The position numbers and the translations under genes were made by a program. Below, in pieces: positions 45,132 through 53,201 of a stretch of 64,000 nt of DNA (its first letter is position 1; every line of letters begins with the position of its first letter). This DNA is from Burkholderiales bacterium (GTDB taxonomy: Bacteria > Pseudomonadota > Gammaproteobacteria > Burkholderiales > Burkholderiaceae_E). The DNA lies in contig JAPLQE010000066.1 of assembly GCA_026399835.1 (NCBI GenBank), forward strand, positions 124,001-188,000. The letters are read 5' to 3'. The notes beneath the pieces were generated by a model that saw nothing but the letters and a program-made list of their open reading frames with translations, had not been told where the DNA came from and made no database searches.

Positions 45132-45164
45132 GGCGGCCGGCACCCCGAGCGGGTACCGGCCGCC
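45132..45164. terminator. Long hairpin between convergent GST and sulfurtransferase genes
   Basis: GGCGGCCGG (45132-45140) pairs perfectly with CCGGCCGCC (45156-45164), and inside it ACCC pairs with GGGT. It is symmetric in both directions and sits in the 63-bp convergent gap, the expected place for a shared terminator. There is no strong T run on either strand. Confidence 0.55.
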
Positions 45165-45172
45165 CGTCCCGC

Positions 45173-46027
45173 TCAGTTCGACGGGAACCCGCTCTCGATC
45201 GGCAGCCCCGGCTCGCGCGACCACTCGTTCCACGAGCCGAAGTACATCCGGACGTCCGAGAAGCCGGCCTCCTTCAGCGCGACGTAGCTGTTCGACGCGC
45301 GCGCACCCTTGAAGCAGTACAGGTACACCGTGTCCTTCGGCGAGATGCCGGCGGTGCGGCAGTCGGCGAGGATCTCCGACGGGCTCTTGAAGATCGGCCC
45401 GGTGGCCGAGGGCTTCATGAAGCGGTACCACTCGATCCACTTGGCGCCGGGGATGCGGCCCTTGCGCGGCGCGAAGTCCGGGCCGTAGGGCGAGGAACTG
45501 GTGCCGATCCACTCGTCGACGTCGCGCACGTCGAGCAGCACCACGTCGGTGTCGAGCGCGGCCAGCATCTCCTCCTTGGTCACCATCAGCGAGGCCATCG
45601 ACTCGGGCAGCGGGAAGCTCGCCGGCGCGGGCGAGACCGGCGCGGTGTCGACCGGCAGGCCGGCGGCCTTCCAGCCGGCGAGGCCGCCGTGCAGGATGCG
45701 GACCTTCGGGTACCTCAGCCACGACAGCAGGAAGTAGCCGCGGCACGACTGGCCGAAGCCGCTGTTCATCGACTCCTCGTAGAGCACCGCGGTCTCGGTG
45801 CCCGACAGGCCCGCGGAGCCGAACGCGTCGGCGAAGGTCTGCTTGAGCTCGCCCAGCCCTTCGGCGGTCGAGGTCGCGAGGAAGGTGAAGATCTCGCGCA
45901 GGTTCACCGCGCCGGGCAGGTGCCCGCAGGCGTAGGCCTCGGGGTCGCGCGTGTCGATGAGCACGACGCGTTCGGACGACATCAGCGTCGCGAGGTCGGT
46001 GGGCGAGATCAGCACGGGGTCGGACAT
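45173..46027 (-). CDS. Two-domain sulfurtransferase (thiosulfate/3-mercaptopyruvate type)
   Basis: Tandem rhodanese domains in 284 aa. The N-terminal domain (LIDTRDPEAYACGHLPGAVN) is structural; the C-terminal active-site loop is YCFKGARASNS with the persulfide Cys at C238. The loop CFKGAR differs from the CRxGxT/S loops of typical thiosulfate or mercaptopyruvate enzymes, so the sulfur donor is uncertain. Rhodaneses convert cyanide to thiocyanate, relevant beside a cyanase operon. Divergent from the cyn operon across 385 bp; a 10-of-12 sigma54 promoter lies 39 bp upstream. Confidence 0.87.
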   Translation of the reverse strand: MSDPVLISPTDLATLMSSERVVLIDTRDPEAYACGHLPGAVNLREIFTFLATSTAEGLGELKQTFADAFGSAGLSGTETAVLYEESMNSGFGQSCRGYFLLSWLRYPKVRILHGGLAGWKAAGLPVDTAPVSPAPASFPLPESMASLMVTKEEMLAALDTDVVLLDVRDVDEWIGTSSSPYGPDFAPRKGRIPGAKWIEWYRFMKPSATGPIFKSPSEILADCRTAGISPKDTVYLYCFKGARASNSYVALKEAGFSDVRMYFGSWNEWSREPGLPIESGFPSN

Positions 46028-46065
46028 GGCGCAGTTCCAGCGGTGGGGGAGGGAATCCGCTCATG

Positions 46066-46081
46066 CGCAAGCGGCATGCCA
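46066..46081 (-). promoter_or_regulatory. Sigma54 promoter of the sulfurtransferase gene
   Basis: On the minus strand TGGCATGCCGCTTGCG: 10 of 12 defined consensus positions, with GG and GC correctly spaced. Predicted start near 46055, 28 bp before the ATG at 46027. It is weaker than the two perfect sites but similarly placed relative to its gene. Confidence 0.7.
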
Positions 46082-46295
46082 CGGTGCGCGGCGCACCGGG
46101 CGCGTCCTGCAGCGCGCGCGCCGTGCCCGCCGCCGGCCCGAACATCGACCCGCGCCGGTGCGGCCGCGACAGGTCCGGACCGGCCCGGTGCGTGCGCCGC
46201 CCCGGCGCGGGGCCGATGCCCTTGTCGCGTGCGGGGCGATGTGCAGACCCTGCGCCGCGCTTCGTCGCGATCGTCCGTCCGTCGCTGCGCGCTGT

Positions 46296-46312
46296 GTGAC
46301 CAATCGGTTCAC
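46296..46312. promoter_or_regulatory. 17-bp inverted repeat, candidate enhancer (UAS) of the cyn operon
   Basis: GTGACCAATCGGTTCAC: the outer arms GTGA and TCAC pair, with one further pair inside. Its centre is about 89 bp upstream of the predicted sigma54 start, the classical enhancer distance. It shares geometry and the GTTCAC half-site with the repeat at the activator's own promoter (39525-39541). Confidence 0.55.
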
Positions 46313-46366
46313 ATTGGGCGATCGCGACCGCATGGTGTCGTCGATTGGCGCCTGCAACCGCCGCGA

Positions 46367-46382
46367 TGGCACGCCCCTTGCA
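46367..46382 (+). promoter_or_regulatory. Perfect sigma54 promoter of the cyanate transport/cyanase operon
   Basis: TGGCACGCCCCTTGCA matches every defined position of TGGCACGNNNNTTGCW. Predicted start near 46394, about 20 bp before the ATG at 46413. Confidence 0.9.
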
Positions 46383-46412
46383 AGAGAGGCGGACCTCCGA
46401 CGGAACCCCTCC

Positions 46413-47810
46413 ATGACCAACGTCTACCGCCCCTACGACGCCTATCGCCGCCTCGGTCACGCCTGCGGACGCTGCGGCGCCGTGCACGCGCCCGGTGACT
46501 CGGATCCGCATGCCGCCGACGACGAGGCCGCGCTCGCGCAGTCGCGTGCGGTGATCGACGCCGAGCGCCTGTCCAACGACGTCGTCGAGACCGCGCTGGT
46601 ACGCGCGCTGTTTCCGAACGACGCGCTGCGCCGCCGCTTCCTGCGCGCCGTCGGTGCCAACACCGCACGGGCCGCGATCGCCTCGGTGCTGCCCCTGGGC
46701 GCGCTGCAGGCGATGGCCCAGGACAAGGGCAAGCTCGAGAAGACCGACCTGAAGATCGGCTTCATCCCGATCACCTGCGCGACGCCGCTGATCATGGCCG
46801 ACCCGCTCGGCTTCTACAAACGCCAGGGCCTGACCGTCTCGCTGCAGAAGACCGCGGGCTGGGCGCTGATCCGCGACCGCATGATCAACAAGGAGTACGA
46901 CGCCTCGCACTTCCTGTCGCCGATGCCGGTCGCGATCTCGATGGGCCTGGGTTCGGTCGCAGCGCCCATGCGCGTCGCGACCATCCAGAACATCAACGGC
47001 CAGGCGATCACGCTGTCGATCAAGCACAAGGACAAGCGCGATCCGAAGGACTGGAAGGGCTTCCGGTTCGCGATCCCGTTCGAGTACTCGATCCACAACT
47101 TCCTGCTGCGCTACTACCTGGCCGAGAACGGCCTCGATCCGGACAAGGACGTCCAGCTTCGCGTGACGCCGCCGGCCGAGATGGTCGCCAACCTGCGGGC
47201 CGGCAACATCGACGGCTTCCTCGGGCCCGATCCGTTCAACCAGCGCGCGGTCTTCGACGAGGTGGGCTTCATCCACGTGCTGTCCAAGGAAATCTGGGAC
47301 GGTCACCCGTGCTGCGCGTTCGGCACCTCCGAGGGCTTCATCAAGGAGAATCCGAACACCTTCGCCGCGCTGTACCGCGCGGTGCTCGAGTCGGCCGCGA
47401 TGGCGCGCGACCCGAAGAACCGGCCGCTGATCGCGAAGGTCATCTCGCCCGCGGCCTACCTGAACCAGCCCGAGATCATCGTCGAGCAGGTGCTGACCGG
47501 TCGCTTCGCGGACGGCCTGGGCGGCGTGAAGAACGTCCCCGATCGCACCGACTTCGACCCGATCCCGTGGTACTCAATGGCGGTCTGGATGCTGACCCAG
47601 ATGAAGCGCTGGGGCTACGTCAAGGGCGACGTCGCGTACAAGCAGATCGCCGAGCAGGTGTTCCTGCTGACCGATGCGAGAAAGCGCATGAAGGAGCTCG
47701 ACCAGAAGGCGCCGGACAACGGCTACCGCAAGTTCAAGGTGATGGGCAAGGAGTTCGACCCGGCGATGCCGCAGCAGTACGTCGACAGCTTCGCGATCAA
47801 GCGCAGCTGA
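46413..47810 (+). CDS. cynA: CmpA/NrtA-family ABC substrate-binding protein (probable cyanate receptor)
   Basis: 465 aa. Residues about 105-450 match nitrate/bicarbonate/cyanate receptors: LKIGFIPITCATPLIMADPL, GFYKRQGLTVSLQKTAGWAL, YDASHFLSPMPVAI, NINGQAITLSIKHKD and FLGPDPFNQRAV. The first 100 residues form an extension with CGRCG (a CxxC pair) and then RRRFLRAVGANTARAAIASV, which reads like an internal Tat or lipoprotein-style signal. A similar extension is, as I recall, usual in proteobacterial members. The symbol rests on linkage to cynS; nitrate is the main alternative. First gene of the operon. Confidence 0.85.
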   Translation: MTNVYRPYDAYRRLGHACGRCGAVHAPGDSDPHAADDEAALAQSRAVIDAERLSNDVVETALVRALFPNDALRRRFLRAVGANTARAAIASVLPLGALQAMAQDKGKLEKTDLKIGFIPITCATPLIMADPLGFYKRQGLTVSLQKTAGWALIRDRMINKEYDASHFLSPMPVAISMGLGSVAAPMRVATIQNINGQAITLSIKHKDKRDPKDWKGFRFAIPFEYSIHNFLLRYYLAENGLDPDKDVQLRVTPPAEMVANLRAGNIDGFLGPDPFNQRAVFDEVGFIHVLSKEIWDGHPCCAFGTSEGFIKENPNTFAALYRAVLESAAMARDPKNRPLIAKVISPAAYLNQPEIIVEQVLTGRFADGLGGVKNVPDRTDFDPIPWYSMAVWMLTQMKRWGYVKGDVAYKQIAEQVFLLTDARKRMKELDQKAPDNGYRKFKVMGKEFDPAMPQQYVDSFAIKRS

Positions 47811-47817
47811 GCCCGCG

Positions 47818-48672
47818 ATGAACCCGGAACGTTCCCTCTCCCTGCGGGCGGCCGCGCTGTCGCTGCTCATCCTCGTGGTGCTGCTCGGCGCCTGGCACCT
47901 CGCCACCGCGCCGAGCGGCGCGGCGGCGAGCACCGCCGACGACGAGTACGCCAAGCTGATGGGCCGTGCCGCGAGTTCGGCGGCCAAGACCGACGGCCTG
48001 CCGACGCTCGTGCAGATGGCCGAGACCACGGTCAAGCACCTGTCGGCGCCGTTCTACGACAACGGCCCGAACGACAAGGGCATCGGCATCCAGCTCGGGC
48101 ACTCGTTGCTGCGGGTAGGTGCGGGCTACCTGCTCGCCGCGCTGGTCGCGATCCCGGTCGGCTTCGTGATCGGCATGTCGCCGCTGCTCTACCGGGCGCT
48201 CAATCCGTTCATCCAGGTGCTCAAGCCGATCTCGCCGCTCGCCTGGATGCCGATCGCGCTCTACACGATCAAGGACTCCTCGGCCTCGGGCATCTTCGTG
48301 ATCTTCATCTGCTCGATCTGGCCGATGCTGATCAACACCGCGTTCGGCGTGGCCTCGGTCAGGCGCGACTGGCTCAACGTCGCGCGCACGCTCGAGGTCG
48401 GCCCGTTCCGGCGCGCCTTCGAGGTCATCCTGCCGGCGGCCGCGCCGACGATCCTCACCGGCATGCGCATCTCGATGGGCATCGCCTGGCTGGTCATCGT
48501 GGCGGCCGAGATGCTGGTCGGCGGCACCGGCATCGGCTACTTCGTGTGGAACGAGTGGAACAACCTGTCGCTGACCAACGTGATCTTCGCGATCCTGACG
48601 ATCGGCGTCGTCGGCATGCTGCTCGACCTCGCGTTCGCGGGCCTGCAGCAGTACGTCACCTGGAAGGAATGA
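47818..48672 (+). CDS. cynB: ABC transporter permease (NrtB/CynB type)
   Basis: Inner-membrane permease of 284 aa with an N-terminal span ([20 protein letters not shown]), a periplasmic stretch of about 60 residues and five further spans. The ATPase-contact EAA loop is [20 protein letters not shown] followed by [17 protein letters not shown]. It starts 7 bp after cynA and overlaps the ATPase gene by 4 bp. The spacing supports a dedicated three-component importer. Confidence 0.9.
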   Translation: MNPERSLSLRAAALSLLILVVLLGAWHLATAPSGAAASTADDEYAKLMGRAASSAAKTDGLPTLVQMAETTVKHLSAPFYDNGPNDKGIGIQLGHSLLRVGAGYLLAALVAIPVGFVIGMSPLLYRALNPFIQVLKPISPLAWMPIALYTIKDSSASGIFVIFICSIWPMLINTAFGVASVRRDWLNVARTLEVGPFRRAFEVILPAAAPTILTGMRISMGIAWLVIVAAEMLVGGTGIGYFVWNEWNNLSLTNVIFAILTIGVVGMLLDLAFAGLQQYVTWKE

Positions 48673-49586
48673 GCGTGAAGGACACCTTCCTGCGCGTCGA
48701 GGGGCTCGCCAAGCGCTTCCCGTCCTCGAAGGGCGAGCTGACCGTCTTCGACAAGGTCGACTTCGGCATCGCCCGCGGCGAGTTCGTCTGCATCATCGGC
48801 CACTCCGGCTGCGGCAAGACCACCATCCTGAACGTGCTCGCCGGGCTCGAGCAGCCCTCGGGCGGCTTCGTGTTCATGGACGGGCGCGAGGTCTCGGGCC
48901 CCGGGCTCGAGCGCGGCGTGGTGTTCCAGGGCCATGCGCTGATGCCGTGGATGACGGTGATGGGCAATGTCTCGTTCGCGGTGCGCTCGCGCTGGCCGTC
49001 GTGGAACCGCGCGAAGGTCGAGGCGCATGCGCGCCGCTTCATCGACCTGGTCGGGCTGTCGGGCGCCGAGCACAAGAAGCCGGCCGAGCTGTCGGGCGGC
49101 ATGAAGCAGCGCGTCGGCATCGCGCGCGCGTTCGCGATCGAGCCGAAGATGCTGCTGCTCGACGAGCCGTTCGGCGCGCTCGATGCGCTGACGCGCGGCG
49201 TGATCCAGGACGAGCTGCTGAAGATCTGCGCCGAGACCCACCAGACCGTCTTCATGATCACGCACGACGTCGACGAGGCCATCCTGCTCGCCGACCGGAT
49301 CCTGCTGATGAGCAACGGGCCGAACGCCCGCATCGCCGAGGTGGTGCGCAACACGCTGCCGCGCGACCGCACGCGCCTGACCATCCACCACGACCCGCAG
49401 TTCTACAAGATCCGCAACCACCTGGTGGACTTCCTCGTGCACCGCTCGAAGCTGATCCAGCAGGGCGGCGTCGACACCGCGGCCGGCGCCTCCGGCGGTC
49501 CGGTCGAGGTGTCGCCGGGCCTCGAGCCCGACCAGCCCGATCCGGTGCCGACCGTACCCGCCCCGAGGCTGCACGCGGTCCGCTGA
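48669..49586 (+). CDS. cynD: ABC transporter ATP-binding protein (NrtD/CynD type)
   Basis: 305 aa. Walker [11 protein letters not shown]-loop [15 protein letters not shown], signature [15 protein letters not shown], Walker [16 protein letters not shown], and the switch His in [11 protein letters not shown]-terminal extension of about 60 residues after the core contains the [20 protein letters not shown] block typical of nitrate/cyanate ATPases, then a Pro-rich tail. ATG 48669 in an ATGA overlap with the permease. Confidence 0.92.
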   Translation: MSVKDTFLRVEGLAKRFPSSKGELTVFDKVDFGIARGEFVCIIGHSGCGKTTILNVLAGLEQPSGGFVFMDGREVSGPGLERGVVFQGHALMPWMTVMGNVSFAVRSRWPSWNRAKVEAHARRFIDLVGLSGAEHKKPAELSGGMKQRVGIARAFAIEPKMLLLDEPFGALDALTRGVIQDELLKICAETHQTVFMITHDVDEAILLADRILLMSNGPNARIAEVVRNTLPRDRTRLTIHHDPQFYKIRNHLVDFLVHRSKLIQQGGVDTAAGASGGPVEVSPGLEPDQPDPVPTVPAPRLHAVR

Positions 49587-49653
49587 ACCCGTCGGCCAGG
49601 CATCCCGGCCGACCCCGACATCCCCCACGCATCCGACACTGGAGACCACAGAC

Positions 49654-50097
49654 ATGGATCGCAACGACGTCACCCGCAAGATCGTCGAGACGAAGGTCCG
49701 CAAGGGCATCAAATGGGCCGACGTGGCCAAGGCCGTCGGCGAGAGCAAGGAGTGGGTCACCGCCGGCTGCCTCGGCCAGATGACCTTCACCGCGAAGCAG
49801 GCCGAGACGGTCGGCGACATCTTCGGTCTGAGCGAAGACGACATCGCCTGGCTGCAGGTCGTGCCCTACAAGGGCTCGCTGCCGACCGCCGTGCCCACCG
49901 ACCCGCTGATCTACCGCTGGTACGAGATCGTCAGCGTCTACGGCATGACCATCAAGGAGCTGATCCACGAGGAGTTCGGCGACGGCATCATGTCGGCGAT
50001 CGACTTCTCGATGGACATCACGCGCGAGCCGGACCCCAAGGGCGACCGCGTGCACGTGGTGCTGAGCGGCAAGTTCCTGCCGTACAAGACCTACTGA
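49654..50097 (+). CDS. cynS: Cyanate hydratase (cyanase) CynS
   Basis: Decamer that converts cyanate and bicarbonate to ammonia and CO2 via carbamate. 147 aa, normal length. Active-site residues equivalent to E. coli R96, E99 and S122 are R88, E91 (LIYRWYEIVSVYG) and S114 (FGDGIMSAIDF). The N-terminal helical domain (IKWADVAKAVGESKEWVTAG) matches the family. ACTGGAG precedes the ATG. Last gene of the sigma54-driven operon, 67 bp after the ATPase gene; provides ammonium from imported or internally formed cyanate. Confidence 0.97.
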   Translation: MDRNDVTRKIVETKVRKGIKWADVAKAVGESKEWVTAGCLGQMTFTAKQAETVGDIFGLSEDDIAWLQVVPYKGSLPTAVPTDPLIYRWYEIVSVYGMTIKELIHEEFGDGIMSAIDFSMDITREPDPKGDRVHVVLSGKFLPYKTY

Positions 50098-50234
50098 GCG
50101 CGGCGCGTTCCGGCTGCGGCGGGCCGTTCTGCGCCTCGCCGATCCCGAGGAACGGACCGGGGGGGGGCGCTATGCTTCGGGGTGCCCGGGCCGATGCGCC
50201 CGCGCCCTTCTCCACCGCCGCCCGGGACCGACAC

Positions 50235-50975
50235 GTGAGCACCCTGCTGCTGATCAATCCGAACACCTCCACCTCGGTCACCGACCTGATGGCCGGCGTG
50301 ATGCGCCCGCTGCTGGGCGAGGACGTCGAGCTGGTGACGGTGACCGCGCGCTTCGGCGCGTCCTACATCGCCTCCGAGACCGCCTACGCGATCGCCGCGC
50401 ACGCGGTGCTGGACGCCTGGGCCGCGTTCGTCGCGGGCGGCGGGCGCTGCGACGCGATCTGCATCGGCTGCTTCGGCGACCCCGGGGTGGCGGCGCTGCG
50501 CGAGGCGGCCGGCGTGCCGGTGATGGGGCTGGCCGAGGCCGCGCTGCGCGAGGCCGCCGCGCGCGGCCTGCACGGCATCGTGACCGGCGGTGCCGCATGG
50601 CGGCCGATGCTCGAGCGCTTCGCCGCGGCGAACGACCTGCAGCACGGGCTCGAGGGCATCCACGTCGTCGAGAAGAGCGGCGTGGAGCTGATGCAGCAGC
50701 CCGACGGTGGCGCGGCCGAGATCCTCGGCGCGCTGCAGGCCGCGATCGGGCCGGGCACCGCGGCGCTGGTGATCGGCGGTGCGGCGCTCGGCGGCATCGC
50801 CAAGCAGGTCGCGCCGCGCGTGCCGGTGGCGGTGATCGACAGCGTGCAGGCGGGCGCGCGCTGGGCCGCCGCGGCGCTGAGCGGCACCGATCCGCATGCG
50901 GCCTCGCGCGATGCCGGCGTTCGCTGGACCGGGCTGTCGGGCGAGCTGTCCGAGGTCCTCGGCCGCGCAGGCTGA
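50235..50975 (+). CDS. Asp/Glu/hydantoin racemase-family protein lacking the second catalytic Cys
   Basis: 246 aa starting GTG 50235: LLLINPNTSTSVTDLM is the family N-terminus, and CIGCFGDPG holds the first catalytic Cys (C79). In two-base racemases a second Cys follows in a GC(A/T)G motif; here the equivalent is VIGGAALGG, with Gly at about 182. A normal cofactor-independent racemisation is therefore doubtful. Hydantoin and allantoin racemases belong to this family, and a urate pathway lies 8 kb away, so a purine-linked role is possible. A TATGCT -10-like sequence is at 50171-50176. Confidence 0.83.
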   Translation: MSTLLLINPNTSTSVTDLMAGVMRPLLGEDVELVTVTARFGASYIASETAYAIAAHAVLDAWAAFVAGGGRCDAICIGCFGDPGVAALREAAGVPVMGLAEAALREAAARGLHGIVTGGAAWRPMLERFAAANDLQHGLEGIHVVEKSGVELMQQPDGGAAEILGALQAAIGPGTAALVIGGAALGGIAKQVAPRVPVAVIDSVQAGARWAAAALSGTDPHAASRDAGVRWTGLSGELSEVLGRAG

Positions 50976-50991
50976 GCGATCGCGGGCGGTG

Positions 50992-51009
50992 CGCGCCGGC
51001 GCCGGCGCG
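50992..51009. terminator. 18-bp perfect palindrome between convergent genes
   Basis: CGCGCCGGC joined directly to GCCGGCGCG, in the 46-bp gap between the racemase-family gene and the cobalamin adenosyltransferase gene. It could act as a shared transcription-end hairpin, though with no loop spacer and no T run it is not a clear intrinsic terminator. Confidence 0.35.
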
Positions 51010-51021
51010 TCGGCCGCTGCC

Positions 51022-51576
51022 TCAGCCCTTCGCGCGGCCCTTCTCCCACAGCACGTCGCTGCCGCCCGCATGCCGGTTGAGGACCCGGGCGAGCACGAAC
51101 ATCAGGTCGGAGAGCCGGTTCAGGTACTGCCGGCACAGCGGACGCACCGCTTCGGCGTGCCCGAGCGCCACGACCACCCGCTCGGCCCGCCGGCAGACGG
51201 TGCGCGCGACATGCGCGATGGCCGCTGCGCGCGAGCCGCCGGGCAGGATGAACTCCTGCAGCCGGGGCAGCGTCGCGTTGTGCTGCGCGAGCAGGGCGTC
51301 GAGCCGGGCGACCTGCGCCTCGGAGATGTTCTCGAAGCCGGGGATGCAGAGCTCGCCACCGAGGTCGAAGAGGTCGTGCTGGATGTCGAGGAGCGCGGCG
51401 CGGATGTCGTCGGGCAGCGGCTCGCACAGCAGCACGCCGATCGTGGAGTTGAGCTCGTCGACGTCGCCCATCGCTTCGACGCGCAGGCTGTCCTTGGAGG
51501 TGCGGCTGCCGTCGCCCAGGCCGGTGGTGCCGTCGTCGCCGGTGCGGGTGGCGATCTGCGTGAGGCGGTGTCCCAT
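51022..51576 (-). CDS. Cob(I)alamin adenosyltransferase, PduO type
   Basis: Transfers adenosyl from ATP to Co(I) corrinoid, making coenzyme B12. 184 aa from ATG 51576: the ATP-binding N-terminus IATRTGDDGTTGLGDG, EAMGDVDELNSTIGVLL, the helical region LPRLQEFILPGGSRAAAIAH and the signature ARTVCRRAERVV, then NRLSDLMFVLAR. An in-frame extension to 51657 exists but would run through the promoter: TAGAAT is at 51611-51606 on this strand. Convergent with the racemase-family gene. Confidence 0.94.
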   Translation of the reverse strand: MGHRLTQIATRTGDDGTTGLGDGSRTSKDSLRVEAMGDVDELNSTIGVLLCEPLPDDIRAALLDIQHDLFDLGGELCIPGFENISEAQVARLDALLAQHNATLPRLQEFILPGGSRAAAIAHVARTVCRRAERVVVALGHAEAVRPLCRQYLNRLSDLMFVLARVLNRHAGGSDVLWEKGRAKG

Positions 51577-51605
51577 GTGTGGTCCGGTACGTCGTGTGGT
51601 TCCGG

Positions 51606-51611
51606 ATTCTA
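51606..51611 (-). promoter_or_regulatory. -10 TAGAAT of the cobalamin adenosyltransferase gene
   Basis: TAGAAT on the minus strand, about 30 bp from the ATG; the -35 region is poor. No cobalamin-riboswitch-like structure fits in the leader of about 25 nt. Confidence 0.5.
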
Positions 51612-51768
51612 AGGGGCTTCCGCCGGGGCGCTCCGAATGGTCCAGCTTGGAACGCATCTTGCCTTATCCTGCCGTCCGCACCGCGATCGGGCCGATGCAC
51701 CGATGCGGCGCGGAACGACACGTGCCCGTCCTTCCCTGTTCGATGTTCACTTTTTCCGGAGAACCCCA

Positions 51769-52596
51769 ATGAAACTCGCCTCCCTGGTCGCAGCCGGCCT
51801 GATCGCCGCGACCGGCAGCACCTTCGCCGCCGACTTCAGCGACACCTGGATCGGCTACCGGTACAGCAGCGGCTACGCCGAGCCGGCGATCGCCGCCGAT
51901 GTGCCGAAGAACATCTACACGCTGGCTCACTTCAGCGGGTACAAGTACGGCACGAACTTCTTCTCCCTGGACATCCTGCGCTCGCTCGAGAACGACCCGG
52001 CGAACCGCAACAGCACCAGCCAGGCGCAGGAGCTCTACGTCGCGTACCGCAGCTCGGTCTCGTCGTCGAAGACCCTGGGCATGAAGTACGACCTGGGTCC
52101 GGTGCGCGACTTCTCGCTGACCTTCGGCTTCGACGCCGGCACCAAGGACACGGCCTTCGCGCCGAAGCCCCTGAAGCTGCTGATCGGCCCGACCGTGAAC
52201 CTCAACATCCCGATGGGCTTCCTGGACCTCAGCCTGCTGGCGTACAACGAGACCAACAACAACGGCATCGTCGGCAAGAAGGTCCAGTTCGACACGACCT
52301 ACCAGTTCGGCGCGCTGTGGGGCATGTTCTTCAACCTCGGTACCCCGGCCAAGTTCACCGGCTTCATGTCGATCACCGGTGCGAAGGGCAAGGACGGCTT
52401 CGGCGTCGAGACCGAGACCGAGACGCTGATGCGCACCTCGGTCCAGTGGGACCTCGGCACGCTGGCGGGCCTGAACAAGGGCACGTTCTTCGCTGGCGTC
52501 GGCTACGAGTACTGGAAGAACAAGTTCGGCAATCGGTCGGGCTCGACGGGCTCGAAGAACTCGGTGCCGGTCCTGGTCGCCGAATTCCACTTCTGA
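51769..52596 (+). CDS. Outer-membrane beta-barrel protein (Tsx-like / outer envelope protein)
   Basis: 275 aa. Sec signal peptide (MKLASLVAAGLIAATGSTFA, cleaved before ADFSDTW). The mature part has alternating strands such as WIGYRYSSGYAEP, NFFSLDILRSLENDP and VGYEYWKNKFGN, and ends in Phe (VLVAEFHF), the usual C-terminal signature of barrel proteins. The pattern resembles nucleoside-channel Tsx-like and betaproteobacterial outer envelope proteins; a nucleoside or base channel would fit the purine genes nearby. Its codon use (AAC, TTC, AAG, CTG) looks tuned for high expression. GGAGA precedes the ATG. Confidence 0.78.
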   Translation: MKLASLVAAGLIAATGSTFAADFSDTWIGYRYSSGYAEPAIAADVPKNIYTLAHFSGYKYGTNFFSLDILRSLENDPANRNSTSQAQELYVAYRSSVSSSKTLGMKYDLGPVRDFSLTFGFDAGTKDTAFAPKPLKLLIGPTVNLNIPMGFLDLSLLAYNETNNNGIVGKKVQFDTTYQFGALWGMFFNLGTPAKFTGFMSITGAKGKDGFGVETETETLMRTSVQWDLGTLAGLNKGTFFAGVGYEYWKNKFGNRSGSTGSKNSVPVLVAEFHF

Positions 52597-52603
52597 TCGG
52601 CCG

Positions 52604-52667
52604 ACGCGCGCTGCGGCGCGCGTGTGTGTTGCCCGGACAGACAGGACGGCCCGCGCGAGCGGGCCGT
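52604..52667 (+). terminator. Two consecutive hairpins after the outer-membrane protein gene
   Basis: ACGCGCGC/GCGCGCGT (52604-52623, followed by GTGTGTT) and ACGGCCCG/CGGGCCGT (52646-52667). Both are perfect 8-bp stems in the 107-bp gap before the convergent deaminase gene. Doubled hairpins are expected after a strongly expressed gene facing an opposing operon. Confidence 0.6.
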
Positions 52668-52703
52668 TCGCATTCCGGGCCGCTCGACGACGTACCGGTG
52701 CGC

Positions 52704-53201
52704 TCAGCGCGCCGACCAGAACCCGTCGTGAACGGCCGCGGCCTCGTCCTCGAGCAGCGGTCCGAAGACGTCGACGCGGCGCTGGCCGCTGGCGAACACC
52801 TGGCGGCAGGGCAGGTCGAGGGTCGGGTTCTCGGGATGCGCGCCGGTCAGCGTGCGCAGCCGTGTCTCCGACAGCCCGTAGACCACCGTCGACAGGCCCG
52901 CCCAGTACACCGCACCCGCGCACATCGCGCAGGGTTCGGCGCTGGTGACCAGCGCGCCGCCGGCGAGCGCCGCGCCGCCGTGCGCGGCCGCGGCCATCCG
53001 GATCGCGAGGGTCTCGGCGTGGGCCGTCGGATCCTCGCCGGTGGCGGACTCGTTGCCGGCGCGCGCGAGCACGCGGCCATCGGCCGCCACGACCATCGCG
53101 CCGAACGGATGACGGCCCGCCGCTCGGGCCGCGCGCGCCAGGCCGATCGCCTCGCGCAGTGCGGCGAGCTCGGCGGGGCCGGCGTCCGGGGAGGCGCTCA
53201 C
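52704..53201 (-). CDS. Nucleoside/guanine deaminase (CDA fold)
   Basis: Zinc-dependent deaminase of the CMP/dCMP/guanine group. The metal ligand and proton shuttle are H61 and E63 (TAHAE), with C91 and C94 (PCAMCAGAVYW); the combination and the N-terminal HPFGAMVVAADGRVLA resemble bacterial guanine deaminases and TadA relatives. 165 aa from GTG 53201, which overlaps the permease stop (GTGA). Translation coupling to the ABC importer suggests that the imported substrate is a nucleobase or nucleoside, which then enters the xanthine/urate route. Confidence 0.85.
   Translation of the reverse strand: MSASPDAGPAELAALREAIGLARAARAAGRHPFGAMVVAADGRVLARAGNESATGEDPTAHAETLAIRMAAAAHGGAALAGGALVTSAEPCAMCAGAVYWAGLSTVVYGLSETRLRTLTGAHPENPTLDLPCRQVFASGQRRVDVFGPLLEDEAAAVHDGFWSAR

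Larger units (their letters stand above)
46028..46412. promoter_or_regulatory. 385-bp divergent sigma54 control region
   Basis: The only gap above 300 bp in the window. It holds two opposed -24/-12 promoters (46066-46081 minus, 46367-46382 plus), a 17-bp inverted repeat placed like an enhancer for the plus promoter, and a perfect GC-rich palindrome with 7-bp arms, GGTGCGC and GCGCACC (46083-46097). No credible gene is present in it. Confidence 0.7.

Noticed and set aside
46083-46097. Perfect GC palindrome with arms GGTGCGC and GCGCACC as an enhancer
   Set aside because: Similar GTGCGC palindromes occur by chance throughout this GC-rich sequence and do not match the GTTCAC-type repeats.
50098-50234. 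Upstream ATG starts for the racemase-family gene (e.g. at 50172)
   Set aside because: They overlap the TATGCT promoter-like hexamer and add a disordered stretch before the conserved INPNTS motif that follows GTG 50235 directly.
51577-51660. Cobalamin riboswitch before the adenosyltransferase gene
   Set aside because: The predicted leader is about 25 nt, far too short, and no B12-box-like sequence is present.
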